DNA of 64,000 bases from Azospirillum ramasamyi. GTDB taxonomy: Bacteria; Pseudomonadota; Alphaproteobacteria; Azospirillales; Azospirillaceae. The notes below the pieces were generated by a model, which saw nothing but the letters and a program-made list of their open reading frames with translations, searched no databases and had not been told where the DNA came from. Location of the stretch: the NCBI RefSeq assembly GCF_003233655.1, contig NZ_CP029835.1:124001-188000 (forward strand), read 5' to 3'. Within the stretch, counting starts at the first letter, position 1; the number at the start of each line of letters is the position of its first letter. Of this stretch, positions 44,630 to 52,671 are shown one piece after another. Both the position numbers and the translations under genes were made by a program.

Positions 44630-44789
44630 ATATCATCGAGCGTAAAGTCTGACACATCAGACTTTACGCTCGCCCTCAGACGGCGGGCGCGGCCGTCCGG
44701 CCGCTTGCCTTCGCAGGCATGGGCCTGCGGGGCCGCAGTCGCGGCCTTTACCTCCGAGCATAAGTCAGGACTTACGCTCGGCGGTATCA
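44630..44789 (-). repeat. Mosaic palindromic repeat, copy 3 (full, inverted)
   Basis: In reverse order to 62256-62414. The hairpin with arms GCGTAAAGTCTGA / TCAGACTTTACGC at 44640-44673 is followed by a GC-rich core (GCGGCCGTCCGGCCGC, CGCAGGCATGGGCCTGCG) and the second hairpin CCGAGCATAAGTC / GACTTACGCTCGG. About 160 bp. Lies between two genes with convergent ends. Confidence 0.8.
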
Positions 44790-44799
44790 CCCCCGCCGT

Positions 44800-46005
44800 T
44801 CATGTCCCGGTCTCCGGCAGCATCAGGCAGCGGTTGACCAGGTTCATCAGCTCGCTCTGGCGGGTGGTTCCGGTCTTGGTGAAGATGCTGCGCAGCTGGC
44901 TGCGCACCGTGCTGATCGCGACGCCGCGGCGGCCGCCGCTTTCCGCCGGGGTCAGGTCGGCCAGCAGGTCGGCGACCAGCCGGGCTTCCACCGGCGTCAG
45001 GCCGAACAGGGCGCCCAGCCGGGCCTGCAGCCCCGGCGCCACGGCGGCCGGGTCGACGATGTAGACGGCGGCCCGGGTCCGCTCGCCGCCGCCATACGGC
45101 TCCGCCGCCTCGTGCGACAGCGGAAGGACGGTCAGCAGATAGGGCGCCCGGCCGGAGGGGCGCGACACCCGGAGGTCGGCTCCCTGCAGGCCGAGGAGTG
45201 AATGCGCGGTTCCGGCCCGGCCGGCCGCTCTTCCACCGCCCGACAGCGACGCCTCCAGCATATGCGCCAGCCGGCGGGCGTCGCCCCCCTGTTCCGCCTG
45301 CAGGCGGCCCTGCACGATCCGCAGCCCGTCGCGCGCGTCGATCATCGCCTGTCCGGCCCGGTTCACGGCGACCGTCCGCCCGGCGGCGTCGAGCAGGACG
45401 ACCCCCATCGGCAGGCCGTCGATCATGCGGGCGCTCCAGGCGGTCTCCTCCTCCCGGCCGTCCCGGCGCGCCCACAGCCGGACGCGCAGCCGCATCGCGC
45501 GCTGAAGATGGGGGGCGCAGTCCTGCAGGAGCCGCACCGTCTCCTCGGGGAAGGGCGGCCTGTCGGCGGAGCGGAACAGGCTCAGCACCGGCTGCATCGG
45601 CGTCAGCTCCCCGCCGTCGGCCAGCGAGACGGAGCACAGCCGCCCCATCCCCTCCCGCTTCAGCATGTCGTTGAAGATCATCGAGCGGTGGAGGTCCGCC
45701 TCGGCCACCAACTCCTCGCCGCGGCGAACCACGCAGCAATCCAGCAGGCCCTGCGCCGCCGCCGCGTTGGCCCAGAGGTCGCGATGGCGGAAATGGGTCG
45801 CGTAATCGCCGAACAGCGCATCGGAGATGTTGTGGCGCGCCCATAGCGCCATGGTCCGGGCATCCTGGGTGGGCGCCGCCGTGAACAGGAAGCCGTGCGT
45901 GGCGTCGGCCGACGCGCAGAGCCGCTCCAGGACTCCTCCCCAGCGCTCGGGGAATGTCACCGTGTCGTAGATGTCCTCGATCAGCCGGTCATCCAATTGA
46001 CCCAT
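44800..46005 (-). CDS. LuxR-family transcriptional regulator
   Basis: 401 residues. The N-terminal 330 residues contain a PAS-like segment (MIDGLPMGVVLLDAAGRTVA, VNRAGQAMID). The C-terminal LuxR HTH runs LFGLTPVEARLVADLLADLT to VAISTVRSQLRSIFTKTGTT. No receiver or autoinducer-binding signature, so the signal is unknown. This architecture is frequent in alphaproteobacteria as orphan LuxR proteins. It ends next to a mosaic repeat. Confidence 0.88.
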   Translation of the reverse strand: MGQLDDRLIEDIYDTVTFPERWGGVLERLCASADATHGFLFTAAPTQDARTMALWARHNISDALFGDYATHFRHRDLWANAAAAQGLLDCCVVRRGEELVAEADLHRSMIFNDMLKREGMGRLCSVSLADGGELTPMQPVLSLFRSADRPPFPEETVRLLQDCAPHLQRAMRLRVRLWARRDGREEETAWSARMIDGLPMGVVLLDAAGRTVAVNRAGQAMIDARDGLRIVQGRLQAEQGGDARRLAHMLEASLSGGGRAAGRAGTAHSLLGLQGADLRVSRPSGRAPYLLTVLPLSHEAAEPYGGGERTRAAVYIVDPAAVAPGLQARLGALFGLTPVEARLVADLLADLTPAESGGRRGVAISTVRSQLRSIFTKTGTTRQSELMNLVNRCLMLPETGT

Positions 46006-46214
46006 GGGAGAACTCCACCCTCGTTGAACAATTTCCCGTTTTCAATCACCGCCCCTCAAGGCCAATCGGTTGCATACTACCATCGGACGAAGGTTCTTCC
46101 GTCATGTGAAGGATGCGGATCGCCGGGATTTTCCTCAAAAGTCGTTGATGTGGGAGTCCCCGCTGAAAACAGGAGCCGCCCAAAACAGGAGCCGCCGAAA
46201 CCGGAGCCACCGCC

Positions 46215-46697
46215 ATGATCGTCGCCATGACCGATGGCCGCACGCCGTCATCGCCCACCGCAAGGCCGGTCCCCCGCGCGGAAGGCCGGGTGCGCTGGGC
46301 GCTGGTCGCCGACCGCAACTCCCTGCTGCGCGAGGGGCTGCGGCTTTACCTGGAGACACTGGAATGGCGGGCCGTGGCGGTCGGCACCATGGGCGAAGGG
46401 CTGGAGTTGCTGGCGCCCACGACCATTCCATCTCCAAGGATCGTTCCCGACCTGATCGTGCTGGGGGAGACGGAGCGCCGGGGGACGGTTACGCCCTGGC
46501 CGCCGGCTCTCGACCGGCTGGCGGCGATCCGGGGCACGGCGCGCCCTGTCCTGCTGTCCATCGTGGCATCGAACCATGACCTGATGCTCCGGGCGCGCGA
46601 TCTCGGCTTCGACACCATCCACGTCGACCTGGCGCCTTTGAACCTGGACGTTCTGCTGCTGGGCTGCGTGCGCCGGATCGAAGGAGGACGGAACTGA
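46215..46697 (+). CDS. Pseudo-receiver domain protein
   Basis: 160 residues. After a 25-residue leader the chain follows a receiver fold (VRWALVADRNSLLREGLRLY, VPDLIVLGETERRG, ARPVLLSIVASNHDLMLRAR). The phospho-accepting Asp position reads LIVLGE, so the Asp is replaced and the acidic pair is reduced to one Asp. No output domain. Possibly a phosphorylation-independent signalling protein or a decayed regulator. Divergent from the LuxR gene. Confidence 0.65.
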   Translation: MIVAMTDGRTPSSPTARPVPRAEGRVRWALVADRNSLLREGLRLYLETLEWRAVAVGTMGEGLELLAPTTIPSPRIVPDLIVLGETERRGTVTPWPPALDRLAAIRGTARPVLLSIVASNHDLMLRARDLGFDTIHVDLAPLNLDVLLLGCVRRIEGGRN

Positions 46698-46725
46698 CGG
46701 GGCGATGATGGATCAGATATGTTTT

Positions 46726-46739
46726 CATGAAATCATGGC
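46726..46739. repeat. TCATGA site pair
   Basis: TCATGA at 46726 and TCATGG at 46734, 8 bp apart, in the gap upstream of the GmhB-like gene. Same spacing as 1612-1625 and the parA arrays, more than 30 kb away from parA. Confidence 0.4.
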
Positions 46740-46906
46740 ATATTGTCTTGTGCTGTTCTGATGATCGTCCGGGCGGTGGATAGGCGGTGAACTGGCTTTG
46801 TGACGAGATGCGGGCTGACAAGACACTGGTTGACAAGACGCTTGGGCAGGCGGCTTTTCGACCCGGCCGGACCACCGGACCGACTGCTTTCTGCGAGGAG
46901 CTGCGC

Positions 46907-47500
46907 ATGCCCGACGACATCGCCCCGGCCCGGAGCGCCGCTGCCGGCGACGGCCGCCGCAGGGCCGCCTTCTTCGACCGCGACGGCGTGCTGAACGAGG
47001 ACATCGGCTTCGCGCACCGCCCCGACCAGATCACCTGGATGCCGGGGGCCAGGGAGGCGGTGAAGCGGCTGAACGATGCCGGCTTCCTGGTGTTCGTCGT
47101 CACCAACCAGGGCGGGGTCGCCCGCGGCCTCTACGGCGAGGAGCATGTGCGCACGCTGCATCGCTGGATGCAGGAGGAACTGCGCGCCGCCGGCGCCCAT
47201 GTCGACGCCTTCTATCACTGCCCGCACCATCCCGATCACGGCGAGCCGCCCTACCGCACCGACTGCCGCTGCCGCAAGCCGGAGCCGGGGATGCTGCTGC
47301 GGGCGATGGCGGAGTGGCCGGTGGAGCCGCGGGGCAGCTTCCTGATCGGCGACCGCGAGACCGACGTCCAGGCGGCGCAGCGGGCGGGCATCGAGGGCAC
47401 GCTCTACCGCGGCGGCAATCTCGACGCCCTGGTCGCCGGCATCCTCGCCCGCTCCGAAGTCTGCTCCGGGAGCGGCGCTGAGGTCGAGGCCATCCGCTGA
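46907..47500 (+). CDS. HAD phosphatase, D-glycero-manno-heptose 1,7-bisphosphate phosphatase-like
   Basis: 197 residues from MPDDIAPARSAAAGDGRRRA, with GAGGAG upstream; a 40-codon in-frame extension looks non-coding. HAD motif I is AAFFDRDGVLNED, motif II is VVTNQGG, and motif III/IV is FLIGDRETDVQAAQRAGI. The loop with CPHHPDHGEPPYRTDCRCRK provides the zinc-binding Cys/His set of GmhB. GmhB acts in ADP-heptose synthesis for lipopolysaccharide core. HisB-N-type phosphatases are close relatives, so the substrate is probable rather than proven. Confidence 0.85.
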   Translation: MPDDIAPARSAAAGDGRRRAAFFDRDGVLNEDIGFAHRPDQITWMPGAREAVKRLNDAGFLVFVVTNQGGVARGLYGEEHVRTLHRWMQEELRAAGAHVDAFYHCPHHPDHGEPPYRTDCRCRKPEPGMLLRAMAEWPVEPRGSFLIGDRETDVQAAQRAGIEGTLYRGGNLDALVAGILARSEVCSGSGAEVEAIR

Positions 47501-47855
47501 CACAGCCACGCCTCAAGCCGGGGAGCCAGCCACCGCCAGCCGGACGACGAGCACATCACTGATTCCGGTTGTTTTTCCCCCATCCGCAGCACGGCGGGCG
47601 GGATGGGAAAGCCAAAGGCAGAACCATGGCGGCCCATTTATCCCGGCGGCCATGGAGCATCTGCCGTCGGGCCATGACAGAGAACCACCTGTACGAGAGG
47701 TGGAACGACATAGAACGTCTTAGATAGGCGCGGCGATCCTTTGGAATAAACCTCCCGCGTCCTTCCGGTCATGCGCAATCAGTCGTAGGCTTTTCTATCC
47801 CCTGCAAGCAGATTTTCCAAGAAGCGCCTTTGAACAGAAAACCCGGAGGCTCCCT
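47501..47855. other. Intergenic region, nothing identified
   Basis: 355 bp between two plus-strand genes. No ORF or hairpin of note; a GGAGG ribosome site precedes the acyltransferase at 47856. Likely contains its promoter. Confidence 0.4.
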
Positions 47856-49019
47856 ATGCGGTTCCCGGTACTCGACGGATGGCGCGGTCTTTGCGCGTTA
47901 TGCGTGGCCCTATATCATTTGCACACACTCAATCATCTCCACCTTTTCGGCTTCGTGCGCGGCAGTTACCTTTTTGTTGATTTCTTTTTTGTTCTGAGTG
48001 GTTTCGTCATCATCCACGCCTATTCCGGCCGCCTCGGCGGGTCGGCGGAGGCAAGGGCCTTCCTGGTCCGCCGCTTCGGCCGGGTCTGGCCGTTGCATGC
48101 CGCGGTGCTGCTGGCCTTCGTGGCGCTGGAAAGCATGAAGGCATTTTCCGGACCGGCGGCGGGAAATGCCGCCTTCACCGGCGCCTTCGCCCCGTCGGCC
48201 CTGGTCAGCAACCTGGCGCTGGTCCATGCGCTGGGGGTGGAGGACCAATGGACCTGGAACATCCCGAGCTGGTCGATCAGCGCGGAGTTCTTCGTCTACA
48301 TCACCTTCGCCATCCTGTTCCTGGCCTTGCGGCGGACGCGGATGCTGATCGCGGCGATGGTGGCGCTTGCCGCCCTCGGCGCCGGCGTGGTGATGGGGCT
48401 CTCGGCCAACCACATCGACACCAGCATCGACTACGGCTATTTCCGCTGCCTCTACGGCTTCTTCACCGGCTGTATCGTCTATCGGCTGTATCAGGCGGTC
48501 GGCGACAGGCGGCTGTCCCGCCATGCCGGCGGGCTGGCCGAGGCGGCTGCGCTGCTGGCGGTGATCGTCTTCGTCTCGGCGGCGGGGAGCAACGCCCTGT
48601 CGCTGGCGGCGCCGCTGCTGTTCGGACTGGTGGTGCTGGTGTTCGCCTTCGAAGCCGGGCCGGTCTCCCGCCTGCTGGCGACATCCCCCTTCCAGCGGCT
48701 GGGCGCCTGGTCCTACTCGATCTACATGGTGCATGCCCTGGTGATCGCCGTGCTGCAGAAGGGCACGATGGTGGCGCAGGGGATCGTCGGCCGGCCGCTG
48801 TTCGTCGAACGCCAGATCGGCGGCGAGACCGACCGGCTGATCGCCTTCGGCAATGCCTGGGTGATGGATCTGTTCGGCGTCGGCTATCTGCTGGCGGTGA
48901 TCGGCCTGTCGGCCCTGACCTACCGCTTCGTCGAGTTGCCGGGGCAGGCCATGGTCAACGGCCTGCTTGTCCGCTCGCGCAAGGCCGCGCCGGCCAACCC
49001 GGTGGCGGAGGCGGCGTGA
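47856..49019 (+). CDS. Acyltransferase 3 family membrane protein
   Basis: 387 residues. MRFPVLDGWRGLCALCVALY opens with the family motif, in which the catalytic His would lie in LYHLHTLNHLH. About ten transmembrane helices follow, with FFFVLSGFVIIHAY and RRFGRVWPLH; the R-x10-H type motif is intact. Proteins of this family O-acylate surface sugars (OafA, NodX, exopolysaccharide acetyltransferases). The acceptor is unknown. Confidence 0.9.
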   Translation: MRFPVLDGWRGLCALCVALYHLHTLNHLHLFGFVRGSYLFVDFFFVLSGFVIIHAYSGRLGGSAEARAFLVRRFGRVWPLHAAVLLAFVALESMKAFSGPAAGNAAFTGAFAPSALVSNLALVHALGVEDQWTWNIPSWSISAEFFVYITFAILFLALRRTRMLIAAMVALAALGAGVVMGLSANHIDTSIDYGYFRCLYGFFTGCIVYRLYQAVGDRRLSRHAGGLAEAAALLAVIVFVSAAGSNALSLAAPLLFGLVVLVFAFEAGPVSRLLATSPFQRLGAWSYSIYMVHALVIAVLQKGTMVAQGIVGRPLFVERQIGGETDRLIAFGNAWVMDLFGVGYLLAVIGLSALTYRFVELPGQAMVNGLLVRSRKAAPANPVAEAA

Positions 49020-49030
49020 GCGCCGCCTCT
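49009..49030 (+). terminator. Hairpin overlapping acyltransferase stop
   Basis: GAGGCGGCG / CGCCGCCTC arms around the TGAG that contains the stop codon, followed by TTCCC. Sits between two convergent genes and may terminate either. Confidence 0.5.
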
Positions 49031-49047
49031 TCCCGGCCCTGTCGGCA

Positions 49048-49536
49048 TCAATGGCGGGCGAAGACCTGCGGCCCGCCGGCACCGCCGAACAGCACGACCT
49101 GATAGGGCTGGCCGGTGCCCATGTCCATGCCGGGGGCGTCCTGCGGCATGCCGGGCGCCGACAGCCCGCGGGCCATGGGCCGTTCTGTCAGCAGGCGCTT
49201 CACGTCGGCCGCCGGCACATGGCCTTCCACCACATAGCCGCCGACCCGCGCCGTGTGGCAGGATTCCAACTCCTCCGGGACCCCGGCGGCCCGCCGCACC
49301 GGCGTCATGTCATCGACGGTATGGACGGTGACGTCGAATCCGGCCGCGCGCATGTGCCGCACCCAGCCGTCGCAGCATTCGCAGCCCGCCGACTTCCAGA
49401 CCTCCACCGCCGCAGCCCCGGCGGGAGCGGGAGAGGGGGCGGCGCGGACCATGTCCGGCAGCGCCACGGCTCCGAGGCCGAGCGTCAGGACGGCGGCAGC
49501 CGTCCCCCACACCATCGTCCGCCGCGTCATCATCAT
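49048..49536 (-). CDS. DUF411 metal-binding protein (TAT/Sec exported)
   Basis: 162 residues from MMMTRRTMVWGTAAAVLTLG, a twin-arginine-like signal peptide to about residue 30. The DUF411 domain follows with VEVWKSAGCECCDGWVRHMR (CxCC metal-binding motif) and ESCHTARVGGYVVEGHVPAA. Members bind copper or related metals in the periplasm. It is encoded 40 bp after cadA on the same strand, so it is probably part of a metal-efflux operon driven by the MerR-type promoter. Confidence 0.87.
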   Translation of the reverse strand: MMMTRRTMVWGTAAAVLTLGLGAVALPDMVRAAPSPAPAGAAAVEVWKSAGCECCDGWVRHMRAAGFDVTVHTVDDMTPVRRAAGVPEELESCHTARVGGYVVEGHVPAADVKRLLTERPMARGLSAPGMPQDAPGMDMGTGQPYQVVLFGGAGGPQVFARH

Positions 49537-49576
49537 CGGAAATCTCCAAATCAAATCAGTTTCTTGCGTCATCCGT

Positions 49577-51811
49577 TCACGACCGGACGGACAAAAGCCT
49601 CAGGGCATTCGCGGTGACCAGCACGGTGGCGCCGGTGTCCGCCAGGATCGCGGGCCAGAGCCCGGTGACGCCAAGAACGGTGGTTGCCAGGAACACCGTC
49701 TTCAACCCCAGGGCCAATGCGATGTTCTGACGTATATTGGCCATGGTGCGGCGTGACAACGCCACCATCGCCGCCACGTCGCCGACCCGGCCGTGCAGGA
49801 TGGCGGCGTCGGCCGTCTCCAGCGCCACGTCGGTGCCGCCGCCCATCGCGATGCCGACATCGGCGGCGGCGAGCGCCGGGGCGTCGTTGATGCCGTCGCC
49901 GACCTTCGCCACCCGCTGCCCGCCGGCCTGAAGGTCGCGGACGATGCGCAGCTTGTCCTCCGGCAGCAGCTGGGCATGCGCCTCCACCCCCAGCAGGCCG
50001 GCGACCGCCCCGGCGATCTGGGCGGTGTCGCCGGTGACCATCAGCGAGCGGATGCCGGCGCGGTCCAGCGCCTCGATGCCCTGGCGGGCGTCGGCGCGCG
50101 GCTCGTCGCGCAGCGCGATCACCCCGGCGGCCTGTCCGTCCACCAGCAGGACCGAGACCGTCTTGCCCGCCTGCGCCAGGGCCGCGACCCGCTCCGCCTG
50201 TTCCGCGCTCAGGGACGGGGCGGCGGCGTTGGGCGACAGCAACGCCACCGCAAGCCCCCCGACCCGGCCCTGCAGCCCGGCGCCGGGCAGGGCGGCGACC
50301 TCGTCCGCCGCCGGCGGGGCGATGCCGCGCTCCGCCGCCGCGGCCAGGATGGCACGGGCCAGCGGGTGGCTCGACCCGGCCTCCAGCGCCGCGGCGGCGG
50401 CCAGCAGCTCCGCCTCGCTCCCGCCGCCCCCGCCACCGCGCAAAGGGATCAGGTCGGTGACGCGGGGCTTGCCCTCCGTCAGGGTGCCGGTCTTGTCGAA
50501 GGCGACGGTGGTGATGCGGCCGAGCGCCTCCAGCACCGCGCCGCCCTTCAGCAGCAGGCCGCGCCGGGCGCCGTTGGACAGGCCGGCCGCGATGGCCGCC
50601 GGGGTGGAGATCACCAGCGCGCAGGGGCAGCCGATCAGCAGGACCGCCAGGGCGCGGTAGATCCACTCGGTCCAGCCGCCGCCAAACACCAGCGGCGGCA
50701 CCACGGCGACCAGCACCGCCACCGCGACGATGCCCGGCGTATAGAAGCGGGCGAAGCGGTCGATCAGCCGCTCGGTCGGGGCCTTGCTCTCCTGCGCCTC
50801 CTCCACCAGCCGGACGGTGCGGGCGATGGTGTTGTCGCGCGCCGCGGCGGTGACGCGGACGCGCAGCGCGCCGTCGGCGTTGATGGTGCCGGCGAAGACC
50901 GGATCGCCCGCGCCCTTGGGCTTCGGCACGCTCTCCCCGGTGACGGGGGATTCGTCGACGGCGCTGCTGCCGGACAGCACGATGCCGTCGGCCGCCACCC
51001 GGTCGCCGGGGCGGACCAGGATGACGGAGCCGACCGCCAGCCCGGCGGCGGGAACCGCCTGCGGGGCGGCCCCGTCCCGCACCAGCAGGGCGGTGTCGGG
51101 AACCAGCGCCGTCAGGCCGCGGATGCCCGCCCGCGCCCGGCCGGCCGCCACCCCTTCCAGCAATTCGCCGACCAGGAAGAGGACCAGGACCGTCGCCGCC
51201 TCCTCCACCGCGCCGATGACGAGCGCGCCGACGCCCGCGACCGTCATCAGCGTCTCGATCGAGAAGGGCGTGCCGGCCCGCGCCGCCGCCAGGGCGCGCC
51301 GCGCCACCGGGACCAGCCCGACCATCAGCGCCAGCGGGAAGGCCCAGCGCTCCGTCTCCGGCACCAGCAGGCCGACAAGCGTCGCGGCGGCGAGCGCGGC
51401 ACCGGCCGCCAGCGTCAGCACCGCCTTGCGCCCGCGCCACCAGGGCCCCTCGGCCGGATCGGCATGGGAGTGGGAATGAGTATGGGCATGGGCGGCGTCG
51501 GAGTGGCCATGCCCGCAGCCGCCCCCGCCGCAGGCCGGCGCCGCGGCCTCCGCCGCCGGATCGGCGGGGGCGGCGCCATAGCCGAGGGCGGACAGCGGCC
51601 GGACCACGGCGTCGCTCCCCAGCGCCGCCTCGTGGGCGATGGTCACCGTTCCGCCCGGCACCGACACCCGCACCTCCCGGATGCCCGGCACCCGGCGCAA
51701 GGCGGTCTCGATCTTGGCGGCGCAGGATCCGCAATCCATGCCGGAAACCCGGTAGCGGCTGGTGCGCAAGGTCACATCCCCGACCCGGCCCCCGTCCTTC
51801 ATTCCATGCAT
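49577..51811 (-). CDS. cadA: P1B-type ATPase (Zn/Cd/Pb efflux)
   Basis: 744 residues from MHGMKDGGRVGDVTLRTSRY; a frame running to 52354 is antisense to merR and rejected. N-terminal HMA domain GMDCGSCAAKIE, then a His/Cys-rich tract (CGGGGCGHGHSDAAHAHTHS). Eight transmembrane helices with the ion-binding GCPCALVISTPAA (CPC). Phosphorylation DKTGTLTEGKPRV and ATP-binding GDGINDAPALAAADVGIAMG. CPC plus a His-rich tail fits the CadA/ZntA group. A MerR-type regulator faces it. Confidence 0.93.
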   Translation of the reverse strand: MHGMKDGGRVGDVTLRTSRYRVSGMDCGSCAAKIETALRRVPGIREVRVSVPGGTVTIAHEAALGSDAVVRPLSALGYGAAPADPAAEAAAPACGGGGCGHGHSDAAHAHTHSHSHADPAEGPWWRGRKAVLTLAAGAALAAATLVGLLVPETERWAFPLALMVGLVPVARRALAAARAGTPFSIETLMTVAGVGALVIGAVEEAATVLVLFLVGELLEGVAAGRARAGIRGLTALVPDTALLVRDGAAPQAVPAAGLAVGSVILVRPGDRVAADGIVLSGSSAVDESPVTGESVPKPKGAGDPVFAGTINADGALRVRVTAAARDNTIARTVRLVEEAQESKAPTERLIDRFARFYTPGIVAVAVLVAVVPPLVFGGGWTEWIYRALAVLLIGCPCALVISTPAAIAAGLSNGARRGLLLKGGAVLEALGRITTVAFDKTGTLTEGKPRVTDLIPLRGGGGGGSEAELLAAAAALEAGSSHPLARAILAAAAERGIAPPAADEVAALPGAGLQGRVGGLAVALLSPNAAAPSLSAEQAERVAALAQAGKTVSVLLVDGQAAGVIALRDEPRADARQGIEALDRAGIRSLMVTGDTAQIAGAVAGLLGVEAHAQLLPEDKLRIVRDLQAGGQRVAKVGDGINDAPALAAADVGIAMGGGTDVALETADAAILHGRVGDVAAMVALSRRTMANIRQNIALALGLKTVFLATTVLGVTGLWPAILADTGATVLVTANALRLLSVRS

Positions 51812-51855
51812 GATGAAGCTCCTCGATCCTGGTGCGTTGTCGGCAGCGTCGCATG

Positions 51856-51886
51856 AGGCTAAAATCTCCAGCGACTGGAGGATCAA
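51856..51886 (-). promoter_or_regulatory. MerR-type promoter/operator of cadA (19-bp spacer)
   Basis: On the minus strand: -35 TTGATC (51886-51881), a 19-bp spacer carrying the dyad CTCCAGTCGCTGGAG (51880-51866), and -10 TAGCCT (51861-51856). A 19-bp spacer with a central dyad is the hallmark of promoters twisted open by MerR-family activators. It lies between cadA and merR. Confidence 0.8.
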
Positions 51887-51904
51887 GAGGGAAAAAGAAC
51901 CGCC

Positions 51905-52357
51905 ATGCCCAACCCGGCCCCCACCTCGGCCCCCAAATCGGTCCTGGCCATCGGCGCGCTCGCCAAGCGGGCCGGCGTGAAGATCCCGACCATCCGCTAT
52001 TACGAGAGCATCGGCCTGCTGCCGGAGGCGCCGCGCACCGGCAGCAACCGGCGCACCTACGACGAGGCGTCGGTCGGCCGCCTGCGCTTCATCCGCCATG
52101 CCCGCGAGCTGGGCTTCGAGGTCGAGGCGATCCGCCAGCTCCTGACCCTGGCCGACGATCCGTCCCGGCCCTGCCGCGAGGCCGACCTGCTGGCCCGCGC
52201 CCATCTGGCCGAGATCGAGTCCAGGATCACCCGGCTGGAGGCCCTGCGCGACGAGGTGCGGCGGATGGTGGAGGGCTGCGACCAGGGCGAGGTGCGCAGA
52301 TGCCACGTGATCGAGGTGCTGGCCGACCACGCCCACTGCCTGCACGACCGGCACTGA
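51905..52357 (+). CDS. MerR-family metal-responsive regulator (CadR/ZntR-like)
   Basis: 150 residues. The winged HTH starts IGALAKRAGVKIPTIRYYES, then IGLLPEAPRTGSNRRTYDEA and FIRHARELGFEVEAIRQLLT. A long dimerisation helix follows (HLAEIESRITRLEALRDEVR), then a C-terminal metal loop RRCHVIEVLADHAHCLHDRH with Cys/His ligands as in CadR. Divergent from cadA, with the operator between. It should activate cadA-DUF411 on Cd, Pb or Zn. Confidence 0.9.
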   Translation: MPNPAPTSAPKSVLAIGALAKRAGVKIPTIRYYESIGLLPEAPRTGSNRRTYDEASVGRLRFIRHARELGFEVEAIRQLLTLADDPSRPCREADLLARAHLAEIESRITRLEALRDEVRRMVEGCDQGEVRRCHVIEVLADHAHCLHDRH

Positions 52358-52671
52358 AAGACGGCAGAGGAAGACACGGGCGGAAGGCGGCGGCGGAAGG
52401 CGGCAGCGGGAGCCATCGGGGCAAAGCGTCGCAGCATTAGGCCGGGCTCTATGACCTGGAGCCGGTTGCCCGGCCGATGGGGGTGTCTATAGTCGTGCCC
52501 GTGCAGTGTCGAACCCTTCCTCGCCTCCGGCCAGGCGGGCGCCGAATCCCGCACGGGGGCGGCACGGAGGGGAGCGGATCGTCATGGCGACGGTAACGGG
52601 GACATGACCGGGACAAGACGGCCTGGACAGAGGGCGGGAACGGTGGTGGCGGTGGACTTGAGGCGGGCATC
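52358..52671. other. Intergenic region, nothing identified
   Basis: 314 bp of GC-rich sequence with purine runs before the hybrid kinase. No gene or strong hairpin seen. Confidence 0.35.

Noticed and set aside
49577-52354. cadA frame extended to 925 codons
   Set aside because: The extra N-terminus is antisense to merR and lacks a ribosome site; the ATG at 51811 with GAGGAG is better and starts just before the HMA domain.
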